Source: Phellopilus nigrolimitatus
Taxonomy: Eukaryota > Basidiomycota > Agaricomycetes > Hymenochaetales > Hymenochaetaceae
DNA length: 13,731 bases
NCBI GenBank assembly: GCA_021029095.1
Contig: JAJOHG010000569.1
Location: forward strand, 1-13,731
Direction of reading: 5' to 3'
Positions 1 to 8,365 of this stretch are shown here, in pieces (within the stretch, counting starts at the first letter, position 1; each line of letters starts with the position of its first letter). Under the pieces are notes generated by a model. It did no database searches. It worked only from the letters and a program-made list of their open reading frames with translations, and was not told the origin of the DNA. The position numbers were made by a program, and so were the translations under genes.

Positions 1-60
1 CAAGATAATTTACACTTTGCCTACACTTATTTCACTTTAGAGTCTTCCACAGAGACGACA

Positions 61-1380
61 CTACTCATCTGCAAACTTCCTCCTCTTCAGGTACGCATCC
101 CAAGTCAGTCTCGTTCCGGCTGGAAGAGGCACCAGTCCGAGGCCATCCTCCCAGCCTAACTTCTCCCGAATCTCCCACTCGATCTTCAACCGGTTGTCTT
201 CATAACCCTTCCACCGGCCCAGTAACGCCTCCGAGAGTTCGCGGGAGGAAATACGTTCCTTCTCACTTGCCTCCAACGGGTCACCCCGTCCTCATTGTCC
301 CGCCGCTTCAGATCTGCAAATGTCGCAGATAATCCGCAACGAGTAGCTCCTGTACTCCGCGCAAGGAGCCTGTGCTTGCCGCGACGTGTAGTGGTGTCAT
401 CCCCGACTCGTCCTGCGCGTGCAGCGCGTCGGACTTGGTTGCCTGAGCGTTCCGGATGGACGAAAGCATGTCTGAATTGGCCTTGTCGGCTAGGCCTATC
501 ATAGTGTTATAGGGCGGCATACCCGCCATAGCAGCTGCGGCGATAGCAGCATGAATGGGAGGCATTCCAGGCTGGTCCTCATCTGCTGGCGGCGGAGTCC
601 AGTGTCCGTTGCAATCGTCAGAAGCCGCAAGCAGGCGTGAAGGGTGCGTTTCAGAGGTTGCGTAGCCAAAGAAAGTGGTGCGTCCGATACGACGAAACCC
701 ATTCTTTTTATAGCGTATATTATCAGAGACAATTTGCACTGGTTTTCTACGTTCAAGAGAAACAAAGAAAATACCTTGCGATAAAACTGAATGATGTCGG
801 ATTTCGCATTGCTCCACTCGCTGTTAGCAATGGAGTTGTGCAGTCGGCGTGGGCCAGCACATAAGATAAGGAACATGCCCGAAATCCTTATTTTTCGTAC
901 TTTCAATTAACCGTTGGAGCGCCCGCGAACCAACGCCTTTCCTTTGAAACTAGTTACATAGATGACGTCAAGAATGTCAAGAATGCAAGACAAACAGCAA
1001 GGAATGTGAGATCGACTTACCTCAGGCACGACCTTCAGTTCGACAACATATAAGAGAGGCGACCGAATGTTGAGTTCCTCTCCCCACGCACCTGATCCAC
1101 GATGGTAGTCGTTATAAATCAACCACGGCTTCACCTGGCCGAACTTGTCGAAGACGGCGATCGCAAATTTCTGCATTTCGTCCGATTTTTCGTCCATCAC
1201 TTGAATAAAGTGGTCATCCTCTTCAGAACGTTTGATGAGAATAGCATTGAGCTGCGCAACGGGCTCAGCGTGACCTGGATAGGAGGCAGTAAAGGCGACG
1301 TCTTTGAAGCGGTCTGGGTTTTCAAGGTCTTCTTCCATAGAAATTTCGTACTTGAGTTTGGAGAGGTCAAGGGAGGCCAT
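61..1380 (-). CDS. GNAT acetyltransferase-ankyrin repeat fusion protein (frame interrupted)
   Basis: Three exons can be joined: 1380-1021, 949-775 and 703-61, with introns 1020-950 (GTAAGT..CTAG) and 774-704 (GTATTT..AAAAG). The intended protein is about 392 aa. Residues 1-120 begin MASLDLSKL and lead into the GNAT core. VVPEFQRKGVGSRAL around residues 117-131 is the acetyl-CoA binding motif A (Q/R-x-x-G-x-G), and FYRKNGFRRIGRT is the usual C-terminal GNAT strand-helix. After it come ankyrin-like units (GMPPIHAAI, then ESGMTPLHVAAS and DNEDGVTPLE) and a charged C-terminus ending KRRKFADE. The substrate is unknown. The frame breaks by one base at three places: one extra base near 843-853, one missing at CC 344-345 and one missing at GGG 278-280. 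Exon lengths agree exactly with these three corrections, so the model is coherent, but the gene may be a young pseudogene. In-frame ATGs upstream (1506, 1494) could add a 42-residue N-terminal extension with a hydrophobic stretch; I preferred 1380 because the conserved-looking protein starts there. Confidence 0.72.
950..1020 (-). other. Intron 1 of the GNAT-ankyrin gene
   Basis: This 71-nt intron has a consensus GTAAGT donor and ends CTAG. It joins VVELKVVPE to FQRKGVGSR in phase 0, restoring the acetyl-CoA binding motif. It also holds a perfect TGACGTCA at 963-970. Confidence 0.85.
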
Positions 1381-1452
1381 GACTGTCGACAAGAGAAAGC
1401 AGACGGTTGAATATTGACTCCAGAATAAGGGCCAGAGATTGAATCCAGTTGA

Positions 1453-1469
1453 TGACGTAGTCGACGTCA
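1453..1469. promoter_or_regulatory. Possible bZIP (ATF/CREB-type) site pair
   Basis: TGACGT and its reverse complement ACGTCA are separated by five bases, about 73-89 bp upstream of the start at 1380. TGACGT is the half-site of the cAMP-response element bound by fungal ATF/CREB-type bZIP factors. The assignment is by motif only. The site would be coding if translation began at the upstream in-frame ATGs. Confidence 0.3.
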
Positions 1470-1596
1470 AGGGACAATACGGATCGGTTGACATGCATTT
1501 GTCCAAGACTCAGATTCTGAACTCATTCCAGTGGTTCCGGCTCTCGATTTCAAGACAAAACATCATATTGTTACATGTAATCTAGCAAGCAGGAAA

Positions 1597-1634
1597 ACCC
1601 GTTGATACATCGTTTTCAGTCGATAGCAACGGGT
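1597..1634. repeat. Hairpin-forming inverted repeat
   Basis: ACCCGTTG (1597-1604) pairs perfectly with CAACGGGT (1627-1634). Inside, ATCG can pair with CGAT after small unpaired stretches, leaving the loop TTTTCAGT. It lies about 160-200 nt downstream of the stop of the secreted-protein gene, so it may be part of its transcript end. The function is unknown. Confidence 0.5.
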
Positions 1635-1671
1635 AAAAAAGCGAGAGTTCGCGAGTCGTCGTACCCGGATC

Positions 1672-1727
1672 GTGATTTACATACTTGACATCGCAAGCTA
1701 ACAAGCTTTTATACTGAAGTAAATCAC
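1672..1727. repeat. Inverted repeat with 9-bp arms
   Basis: GTGATTTAC (1672-1680) and GTAAATCAC (1719-1727) are perfect reverse complements separated by 38 nt. No direct repeat flanks it, so it does not look like a short transposon. It is about 70 nt beyond the stop of the secreted-protein gene and could fold in its 3' UTR or be a spaced protein-binding site. Confidence 0.45.
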
Positions 1728-1795
1728 CAAACGCAAGAAAGACCCGAGACCGCTCCAGTGATTACATAGAGTATGTTCCTATGAGAGACAGTCAG

Positions 1796-2710
1796 CTACA
1801 CAATCCCGATGATGGAGGGCATGATAATTTGCATCGCAAGATCCGTGTTGCTGCTGCCAGTAGAACCCGGATTAGCCGAGTCCGAGCCGTTATCTCCTGT
1901 ATCTCCTCCACTATCCGGAGTCGTCGCATTGGCTACCGTAAGGTAAGTGTCGCAAACAGGTAATTGGCTGACTGGACTTGTCCAGTTTGTATGCTCGTGT
2001 TGATTACGTTGAATGTCTGGTTCAGCATCCACGCATTGAAGTCGCCATACAAAGACTGGTCCACATTCACAAAAGAGTTTCGGCCGTCCTGTACGTGAAT
2101 AAGCAGTGACGTCAGTTTCTCTATTTTGTTCGGGCACATGCCTGTAAAGAAGATATCGAACACGTGGTCGAATGTCGCAGAATCAGCATACGCGGGGTTG
2201 ATCAGGCAGGCATCCGACCACTCGGAGTACAGTAACTGAATATGCAAACCGCATTTAAGTAACAGAGAACGCGATCGGATCAAAAGCAATCGAACTAACT
2301 GCAGAAACTGCTCCGCCAGAGTGAAGATATCATCCTCCATAGAATTTTCCAAGAAAATTTAGACACATGCCTCCTTTATAAACGAAGACACGGCAGACAG
2401 ACCTTATTAATCCCTGTGGTGTCTGCACCAACCAGCTGATACGAGACCGTCTCCGTAAGAGACCTTCAAGGCGGATATACAATCAATTTCAATTTGGCCA
2501 CCCTTAACCATATCTCGCAGTGCGAATACTAACGCGTTTGGGAACCACTGGAGCTTGAGCGTAGACGTGTCCGACTGGTTGACACCTGCCTGGACGGCGG
2601 CCGTGTCGTTTGTCGCTTGAGCAGGAATGTACGCTTGACAGAGTAGCAGGCCCCCCGAGCCATATTGTGAGTATGAGTGTGCGTGCACGCAAAGCTGCGA
2701 ACATTGTCAT
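1796..2710 (-). CDS. Putative secreted, GPI-anchored protein of unknown family (frame interrupted)
   Basis: I do not recognise this family. The proposed start at 2710 gives MTMFAALRARTLILTIWLG, a basic N-region and hydrophobic core that run into CQAYIPAQA, a plausible signal peptidase site, if the run of six C at 2651-2656 is one base too long. The mature part reads ATNDTAAVQAG, WFPNALVFALRDMVKGG, then (one extra base near 2463-2464) SLTETVSYQLVGADTTGINK. An intron at 2402-2335 joins to DDIFTLAEQ. The rest reads YSEWSDACLINPAYADSA, FTGMCPNKIEKLTSLL, QDGRNSFVNVDQSLYGDF. After one missing base near GG 1942-1943 comes a Ser/Thr/Gly-rich tail ending LAMQIIMPSIIGIV, a short GPI-signal-like end. 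The stretch 2308-2236 is either read through in frame or is a second intron with one missing donor G. The intended length is about 257 aa (about 281 aa if 2308-2236 is read through). Exon ends and the start are tentative. Confidence 0.55.
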
Positions 2711-3320
2711 CGTCTCCGGAGCTCTCTTGTCTGCAACGGATGATCAACGCGCCCGGCGCAATACGGGTCTCAATGTGGCAAGGAACGCCCTGGATATCAG
2801 GACGATGGAGGAAGGAAGAGCTGCGGTCGTCGAGGAGTACCACGTCTCCACACCTGTCGAGCGGCATCGTACTAGTTTGACGGTCGTACCTGGACAATAC
2901 TGTATAGTGGACTTAGACTTGAGTGATCATCAGTGAACGACTTGAGGGATGAACATTGAAATTTCATTTATTCAATTCTTAGAAAATGCTTCATCAATGA
3001 GCAATGAATGGTGAATTGACTTGTCTATCATTCACTACTCACTGATGCTTCAAATCCGAGATCATCCGCTGAAAATGACTAATTTAATAATTAGCATGGC
3101 ACAGCCGCAAACTGTGATCGACGTTGAACGAAGCAGAACGCTACCACTGGACAAACTATATTTGTCAGCATTTCGCACGGATACGGATATACACTGCCAT
3201 GCTAGTTCTTACGGCTTCGTATTCTCGAGTGCAATTCATACACTGCTCGTCATTTACTTGGCTCGCTGTAAAGGCCTCCGATCTAAGCTGGACTGTTAGA
3301 CCGTTTATCCTTCCTGCTAG
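2711..3320. other. Intergenic region between divergent genes; likely shared promoter
   Basis: About 610 nt lie between the secreted-protein gene (leftward) and the hydratase gene (rightward). The right part, from about 2937, is AT-rich with no supported gene; it holds CTAATT-TAAT-AATTAG, a short inverted repeat near 3080. The left part, 2711-2936, is GC-richer and open on both strands. The minus frame from the ATG at 2867 has C/T-rich wobble positions and could be an extra 5' exon of the secreted-protein gene, but I could not find a convincing splice joining it. Confidence 0.5.
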
Positions 3321-4563
3321 ATGATATCCAGAGCTCGAATCACGTCTGCGTCGGCCTTTCGTGGTCAGCTCAAACGACATGGTACACTCTACACGATCGT
3401 GGTGACACGGCCCCTCTCTCAGATCTCTCGCTCAAATGAGGCCTTCATCGAACCTTCAGACCATCATCCTGGAATTAAGTACCTCTCGTTGAATCGCCCG
3501 CAGAGTAAGAACGCGCTTTCTATGAGACTCTTGAAAGTGAGTACTTCAAGGATTTCTCGTATAGTAAGTACGACTAACCTCCACGACAGGAGCTCCAAGG
3601 ATGTCTGGACTCTGCGCGGAATGATAAAGAGTGCTTGCTAATCCCGTATCTAACCGCATAGTATTGACTATGAATTTCCACAGTTTGCGCGTGCTCATTG
3701 TTCGCTCGACAGCCCTGGGCTCCTTCTGCGCGGGTGCAGATCTCGTCGAGCGGAGAACGATGTCACTAGAGCAAGTGTCCAAATTTTTGTCGGACCTGCG
3801 AACAGCTTTCACCTCCCTAGAAAACCTCACCGTTCCCACCATCTCCGCGATCGACGGACCGGCTCTAGGCGGAGGCCTTGAGTTAGCTCTTGCGTGTGAC
3901 TTCCGCATCGCTGGTCAGCGTATAAATTAAAGGGCTACGTGATTCCATCTGAAACTCACCCTTAGGAGCCAATATCGCAAAGATTGGCCTGCCAGAGACT
4001 CGCCTGGGAATTATACCCGGTGCGGGCGGAACTCAGCGTGCAGTCCGTCTATTAGGTATTTCGAAGGCCAAAGAACTGGTCTTCACAGGTAGACTGCTGA
4101 CAGCGTCAGAAGCTGAAGAAATAGGTGTGAATCCTATCCCATTGTTTCTTCTTCTAATTTCACTATTTTTATACTCAACTGAGACATATTTAAGGCCTTG
4201 TAGACTATGTATCTGAGCCTGGGACATTGGCTATTGACCGAGCATTGAAGCTGGCGAAGGAGATAGCGTCGAATTGTATGCTTTTTCTCCGCTCTCAATG
4301 GTGATCTTATTAACAAATTTCCTGTACAGCGCCTCTTGCACTGAAAGCAGCAAAACAAGCTCTTTCGCGAGCTCCAGAACTCGAGTTAGAAGCAGGTCAG
4401 TACTTATCCTCTATTGCTTCCTTTTCGTATAAATCGGCTGCGTTTTGACACAGGGCTTGACTTTGAACGAGCTTGCTACGAACCTCTTTTGTCATCGAAG
4501 GACCGCGTGGAAGCTCTCAATGCTTTCAAAGAAAAAAGAGCCCCCGTCTTCAAAGGCGAATAA
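3321..4563 (+). CDS. Mitochondrial enoyl-CoA hydratase/methylglutaconyl-CoA hydratase (AUH-like)
   Basis: Seven exons (3321-3536, 3590-3630, 3684-3913, 3966-4124, 4195-4275, 4330-4395, 4454-4563) give an unbroken 300-residue protein of the crotonase superfamily. All introns are GT..AG and phases match. Residues 1-40 ([20 protein letters not shown]..) are Arg/Ser-rich without acidic residues until Glu40, a typical mitochondrial targeting sequence. The oxyanion-hole region is GSFCAGADL (98-106). The family signature [18 protein letters not shown] (142-159) carries Glu152, and [15 protein letters not shown] (170-184) carries Glu173; both match the two catalytic glutamates of enoyl-CoA hydratase. 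The end KRAPVFKGE is typical of AUH, which hydrates 3-methylglutaconyl-CoA in leucine breakdown. A general short-chain enoyl-CoA hydratase is the alternative. The gene is convergent with SEC10, 181 nt apart. Confidence 0.95.
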
Positions 4564-4744
4564 GCGAGATGACAGGTGGAAAACAAATCCGTTACGCTTA
4601 CGTCTGTTAGGGCTTCTTTTGAGGAATATGGATTCTAGTTTTCGGATTGGATAATGATAAGGTGTCAAAAATACAGCATAATATGAAGAAAACAAGAAGG
4701 GCTAAAATGGTATATATACATCGTTCCATAGACACCGACACCGC

Positions 4745-7700
4745 TCAGCCTCCAAACCTATTGGAGAAGGAAAATCCACCGGCCAAGTTTGAGCCCACTG
4801 CATCGCCGATATGGAGCCCGTCCATTTCGCGCATCATCGTACTCAATCTGCTCATCCCTAGTCGGTCGCGGAAGCCCTTCGTCTCTACTACGCCACCGAA
4901 CCCAGTCACGCCTGCACCCACACCCACGCCTCCATCCACGCTGACCGCATCGCTCTGCCCGTCGAAGCCCTTCTCAAATGTCTGCCAGTCGCTGCGTTGC
5001 GCAAGGTACGGCCGGAGGAGGTGTAGTTCGATACGCGCGAGTGCGCTTTCATTGATGTATGACTTGAGGATTTCCGGCTCGATGAGGAAAATCTTTCCGA
5101 GCTGGCAGATGAACTCGAATCGCTCTGGAAGCGCGGGGCAGCTGAACGTCGCGAACAAATCTTGGTAGGATTTCAGATCCCTAGGAAATCATTTTTCGTG
5201 TCAGCAGGTACTTATAATAATTTAATTTAATGGTTCACGTACTTTGCAAGAATGAGTCCTCCGTTAGCGTTTACAGAAAACTTCTTTAAGTGCTCCAACA
5301 GTAAACTAGATGCACATGTCAGATGAGCTGATGCCTTTTCCTCTGCAGGACTTACGTATTGAAACTGACACCGATCTCCGTCAGGAAGATTTCCAAATTC
5401 TTTCCGCTGAGGTTCTGTTTCGCTGCATCTCGAACTTTGGCGAGCATGGTGCAGCATGCCTCGCATGGTTCGGTATTCACGAAAGATAGTTCATCGTTGC
5501 GTGGTTTGAACTCATTTTTCTTCTGCTTCACAAGTTGAGAGGACAGCCATGCAATGATCGCTGTAAGCGAGAATGTAACTTTTTTAAATGGTTTCCACGG
5601 AACAACTTCGACTTACAGTCTACCAAGCGATTCATCAAAGCATTTGCAGCGCCCTCGATTCTGCTGACTGCCTGGTTGTTGAATATGACCATCTCGCGAC
5701 GCACTGTCACCGACGAACTAGCGAGCGGAAGTAGTGCTGTGCTGACGTATTGTTGCCAGAGATGGCAAATGAAATCTACTAATCGAAGAACACCAAGTGC
5801 CTGGAGGCTTGGTTCAACCCTTGGATCGGCAGTCTCTAGCCGGGTGAATGCACTATACGAGGATAGTTAGGTTTAGAAGGCATATAAGTAAGCTGACTAT
5901 AGCTTGACGTACGTGTCGAGGGCTACTTCTGCGTAGTTTGTCCCAATCGTCTCCGCTAGTACACGTGAGAGAGCAAAGGCATTTTTTGGCCTATGACAGG
6001 AAGATGATCAGGACAATTTAGTACACTTAGGAACCGTAGCACCCACACGTCATTCGACGGGCTCAGGACTACACATCTCCCTACCGCCTCCGCATGCCAC
6101 TTGAGCATCTGTTCTGCGGCATCGAGACCCAGTAGCCCGTCTTCCTCCCGAACCGGATCGTCTCCCGGTTTCTCTTGAATTTTCTCTGCTGATGTTGTCA
6201 AACCGGAAAACTTCATAAGCGCTGCTGCTGCCTGAGCACTCGCGCTCGAGCTCGTAGCGCCCGAATTGTTTGAGGATGTCGCGGCAGCAGCACTGAGTTG
6301 GTTTACCATACGGTCGAACATAGAGCCTTTGCCCTTGCTTGTTTTCTCCTGCATGGCGTTTGTTTCAGTAATTTGCCAAATGGAAGGAGGCCAATTTCGC
6401 ATACGTGATATCGAGCAAAGCGGCTGAGATAGCCCATGTATAGCTCACCGAGGCTTTTGCTTTCTCGTTCCAAGTAGCGCATACCTTCTGTATATGGTAC
6501 AAACAGCTCTTCCATCGCAGTCTCCAACATTGAACTGAGGGACACAGTGACAAAGCTCGTCGTAGATGTTGATGGAGCTAATCCAATAATAGATCTCCTG
6601 AGTTCTGCTACCTCTGTCGGGGAGCGGGGTGTAGAAGTAGTCAGCTCATACTCCTTTAAATCCTCCACGAGGTTGGAAACCTGTATATGCACAAGCTGGA
6701 GGATGCGAAGGAAGGCCAGCGTTGACAAAGAGGAGCCCTTATTTAACAGTTGTTCCATATATTCCTGGATCTATAAAAATTTGCGTCAGAATACAGGACA
6801 TTTGAAGTGCTCCTTCACATACGGACTGAGCAAACACTCGTTGCAGGAAGACCTGCATAACAAGGGGAGGGTTCGGAAATACGACTTGAACAATCTGAGC
6901 TTCCTCGCCGACTGTAGTACGAATCTCTTTAAAAAGTTCTTGGAGTCCCTTTTCAGTTCTTGGCGGCGTGGAATCAGGGTCATTCAAAGTTTTCCATCTG
7001 TATTTTTTTTTTCTCGTCAATGACGGTCTTATTTAAAAAAACGCGAATCTTACAGTTCAGAGTCTGCGTTGAAACTTGTGACTTGGCGCACTCGATTGAT
7101 GAAGAAATCGTGTTGGTTGACATAGATCTGAACGCAAGAAGCGCCACCGTTGAAGTCTTGTAATGTCTGAGCACAATGCTATAAAAAGAAATCGTGATGT
7201 AGAGAAATAATGTCTACGACAATGGGACTCCTCACATGCATCATTTTTGGATCTTCCTTGCGGTAGCACCTATCGAAAAGATTGAGCATATCCTTTTCGA
7301 ACTTTTCGCAATATTTATCAATAGCTTCTCGAGTCTACGTGAATAATTCAGGAGAATAAGACGTCAGAAACCTATAATCGTACTGTCGAGGTACTCACTT
7401 GCTCTGCAGTTGGTAAATCCACCTCCTTCGCGACAGCGCTCAGGCGCCGAAGAACCGTCGCGAGCTCCTGTCGTCCTTCCTTACCGCTCTGCTTCCTGAG
7501 CACATCCAAGTCGGACGTGTCTCCACGAGAGAATTGGATGTAGTAGTTGATCAGGTCGTGAGCTGCTTGTGCCCTTTGGCGTTGAAGATGAACAGACTCG
7601 AGTTGCTCGCCTAATTATTTGCTTTTAGCATGTCGACCTCGGACAAAGCCGTTTAGATATCCACACCTATTCGAACGGCGGTTCGTCCAACCTCACTCAT

Positions 7701-8207
7701 TTTGTTTTCCATGCCAGAGAATGATTGGCCGACAGCCTACCATCCATTTCAAACTTATTATATGTTTCAGGAGGCAGTAGCACTCACCTCGAATCCCTTA
7801 TTCAGATCAGACATCTTCCGGGTATATTCGCGTTCTGCGACCTTGACACTCTTTTCCATTTGTTCAGACTTGGCTTGTACATCTTTCCGAAGGGCAATGA
7901 GTTTGTCTACTGTTCCTTCGAAGGTTCTAATGAAAGGTACGGGATTGAATGCTGGAGTGTGACAAGAATGTTAACGCGTTCAAGGCGCCGAGCGAAGCTT
8001 CACGTACGGCCAGAGCCTGTTTTTGAGTTAGATATCAGTTTATCTGATACTGCGCCGATGAAGTCCTTGACGTCGAATTTGCCCTGGTGGTTGCGAGTTA
8101 TGGACGAGATTCGTTGACGACGTACAATTACATACCTGGAATGTCTTAATATCAAGCTGTTCTTGCACTGATGGATCGAGCTCGTCAAACGACGGTGCCG
8201 TTTCCAT
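4745..8207 (-). CDS. SEC10: Exocyst complex component Sec10
   Basis: Fifteen exons join without a frame error: 8207-8136, 8083-8008, 7951-7788, 7736-7667, 7610-7399, 7334-7236, 7178-7054, 6997-6823, 6770-6405, 6348-6047, 5990-5913, 5852-5617, 5560-5356, 5305-5243, 5180-4745. They encode 892 aa, close to yeast Sec10 (about 870). Sec10 is a subunit of the exocyst, which tethers secretory vesicles to the plasma membrane at hyphal tips and septa. Recognisable segments are GKFDVKDFIGAVSDKLI near residue 25, PFIRTFEGTVDKL, the coiled coil after it, FNGGASCVQIYVNQHDFF, the central MLETAMEELFVPYTEGMRY and the C-terminal PEILKSYINESALARIELHL. A fungal low-complexity Ala/Ser/Asn insert sits at about residues 471-496, and a Gly/Val-rich linker lies near the C-terminus. 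The start is the only ATG in the opening frame before upstream stops. It is divergent from RIX1 over about 158 bp. Confidence 0.97.
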
Positions 8208-8365
8208 CTCCAGGACGTCTACGGTGAAACCCAGGATCCGTTTGTTGTTGTTGCCGTGGACTGGAGGTCGGAAGGCGCGTCCCGACGCGGGCGTCGATCA
8301 TCAGCTTACTCTAATTAGACTGCAAAAAATTTCGAATTTGCTCTTCCTCCGAGTCGTCGTGCGCG
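8208..8365. promoter_or_regulatory. Shared bidirectional promoter of SEC10 and RIX1
   Basis: Only 158 bp separate the two start codons, so both promoters and 5' UTRs must overlap here. At 8276-8295 the sequence CGCGTCCCGACGCGGGCGTC holds two ACGCG cores in inverted orientation and a second partly overlapping inverted pair GACGC/GCGTC. ACGCG is the core of the MBF/MCB cell-cycle element in yeasts. The intergenic role is clear from the layout; the factor is a guess. Confidence 0.65.

Larger units (their letters stand above)
1381..1795. other. Intergenic region between two minus-strand genes
   Basis: About 415 nt separate the chosen start of the GNAT-ankyrin gene from the stop of the secreted-protein gene. 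It must hold the promoter of the former and the 3' UTR and terminator of the latter. No gene is supported. It holds an inverted TGACGT/ACGTCA pair (1453-1469), a 10-bp palindrome TTACATGTAA (1571-1580) and two inverted repeats (1597-1634 and 1672-1727), listed separately. Confidence 0.6.

Noticed and set aside
907..1506. Start of gene 1 at 1506 rather than 1380.
   Set aside because: The extra 42 residues are Ser/Thr-rich plus a hydrophobic stretch, unlike a GNAT N-terminus. It remains possible and is mentioned in the gene entry.
1571..1727. A small MITE-like element built from the inverted repeats.
   Set aside because: No terminal repeat pair encloses the whole stretch and no target-site duplication is visible.
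2610..2936. Plus-strand ORF of about 88 codons from an internal ATG (2673) that reads like a protein.
   Set aside because: It overlaps the better supported minus-strand gene 2, has no recognisable motif and shows weaker codon wobble than the opposite strand.
3021..3299. Plus-strand ORF just upstream of the hydratase gene.
   Set aside because: AT-rich sequence, no domain and no splice to the hydratase start; it is most likely promoter or 5' UTR.
4647..5168. Plus-strand ORF of 173 codons.
   Set aside because: It is the antisense of the last SEC10 exon, whose minus-strand frame clearly encodes the Sec10 C-terminus.
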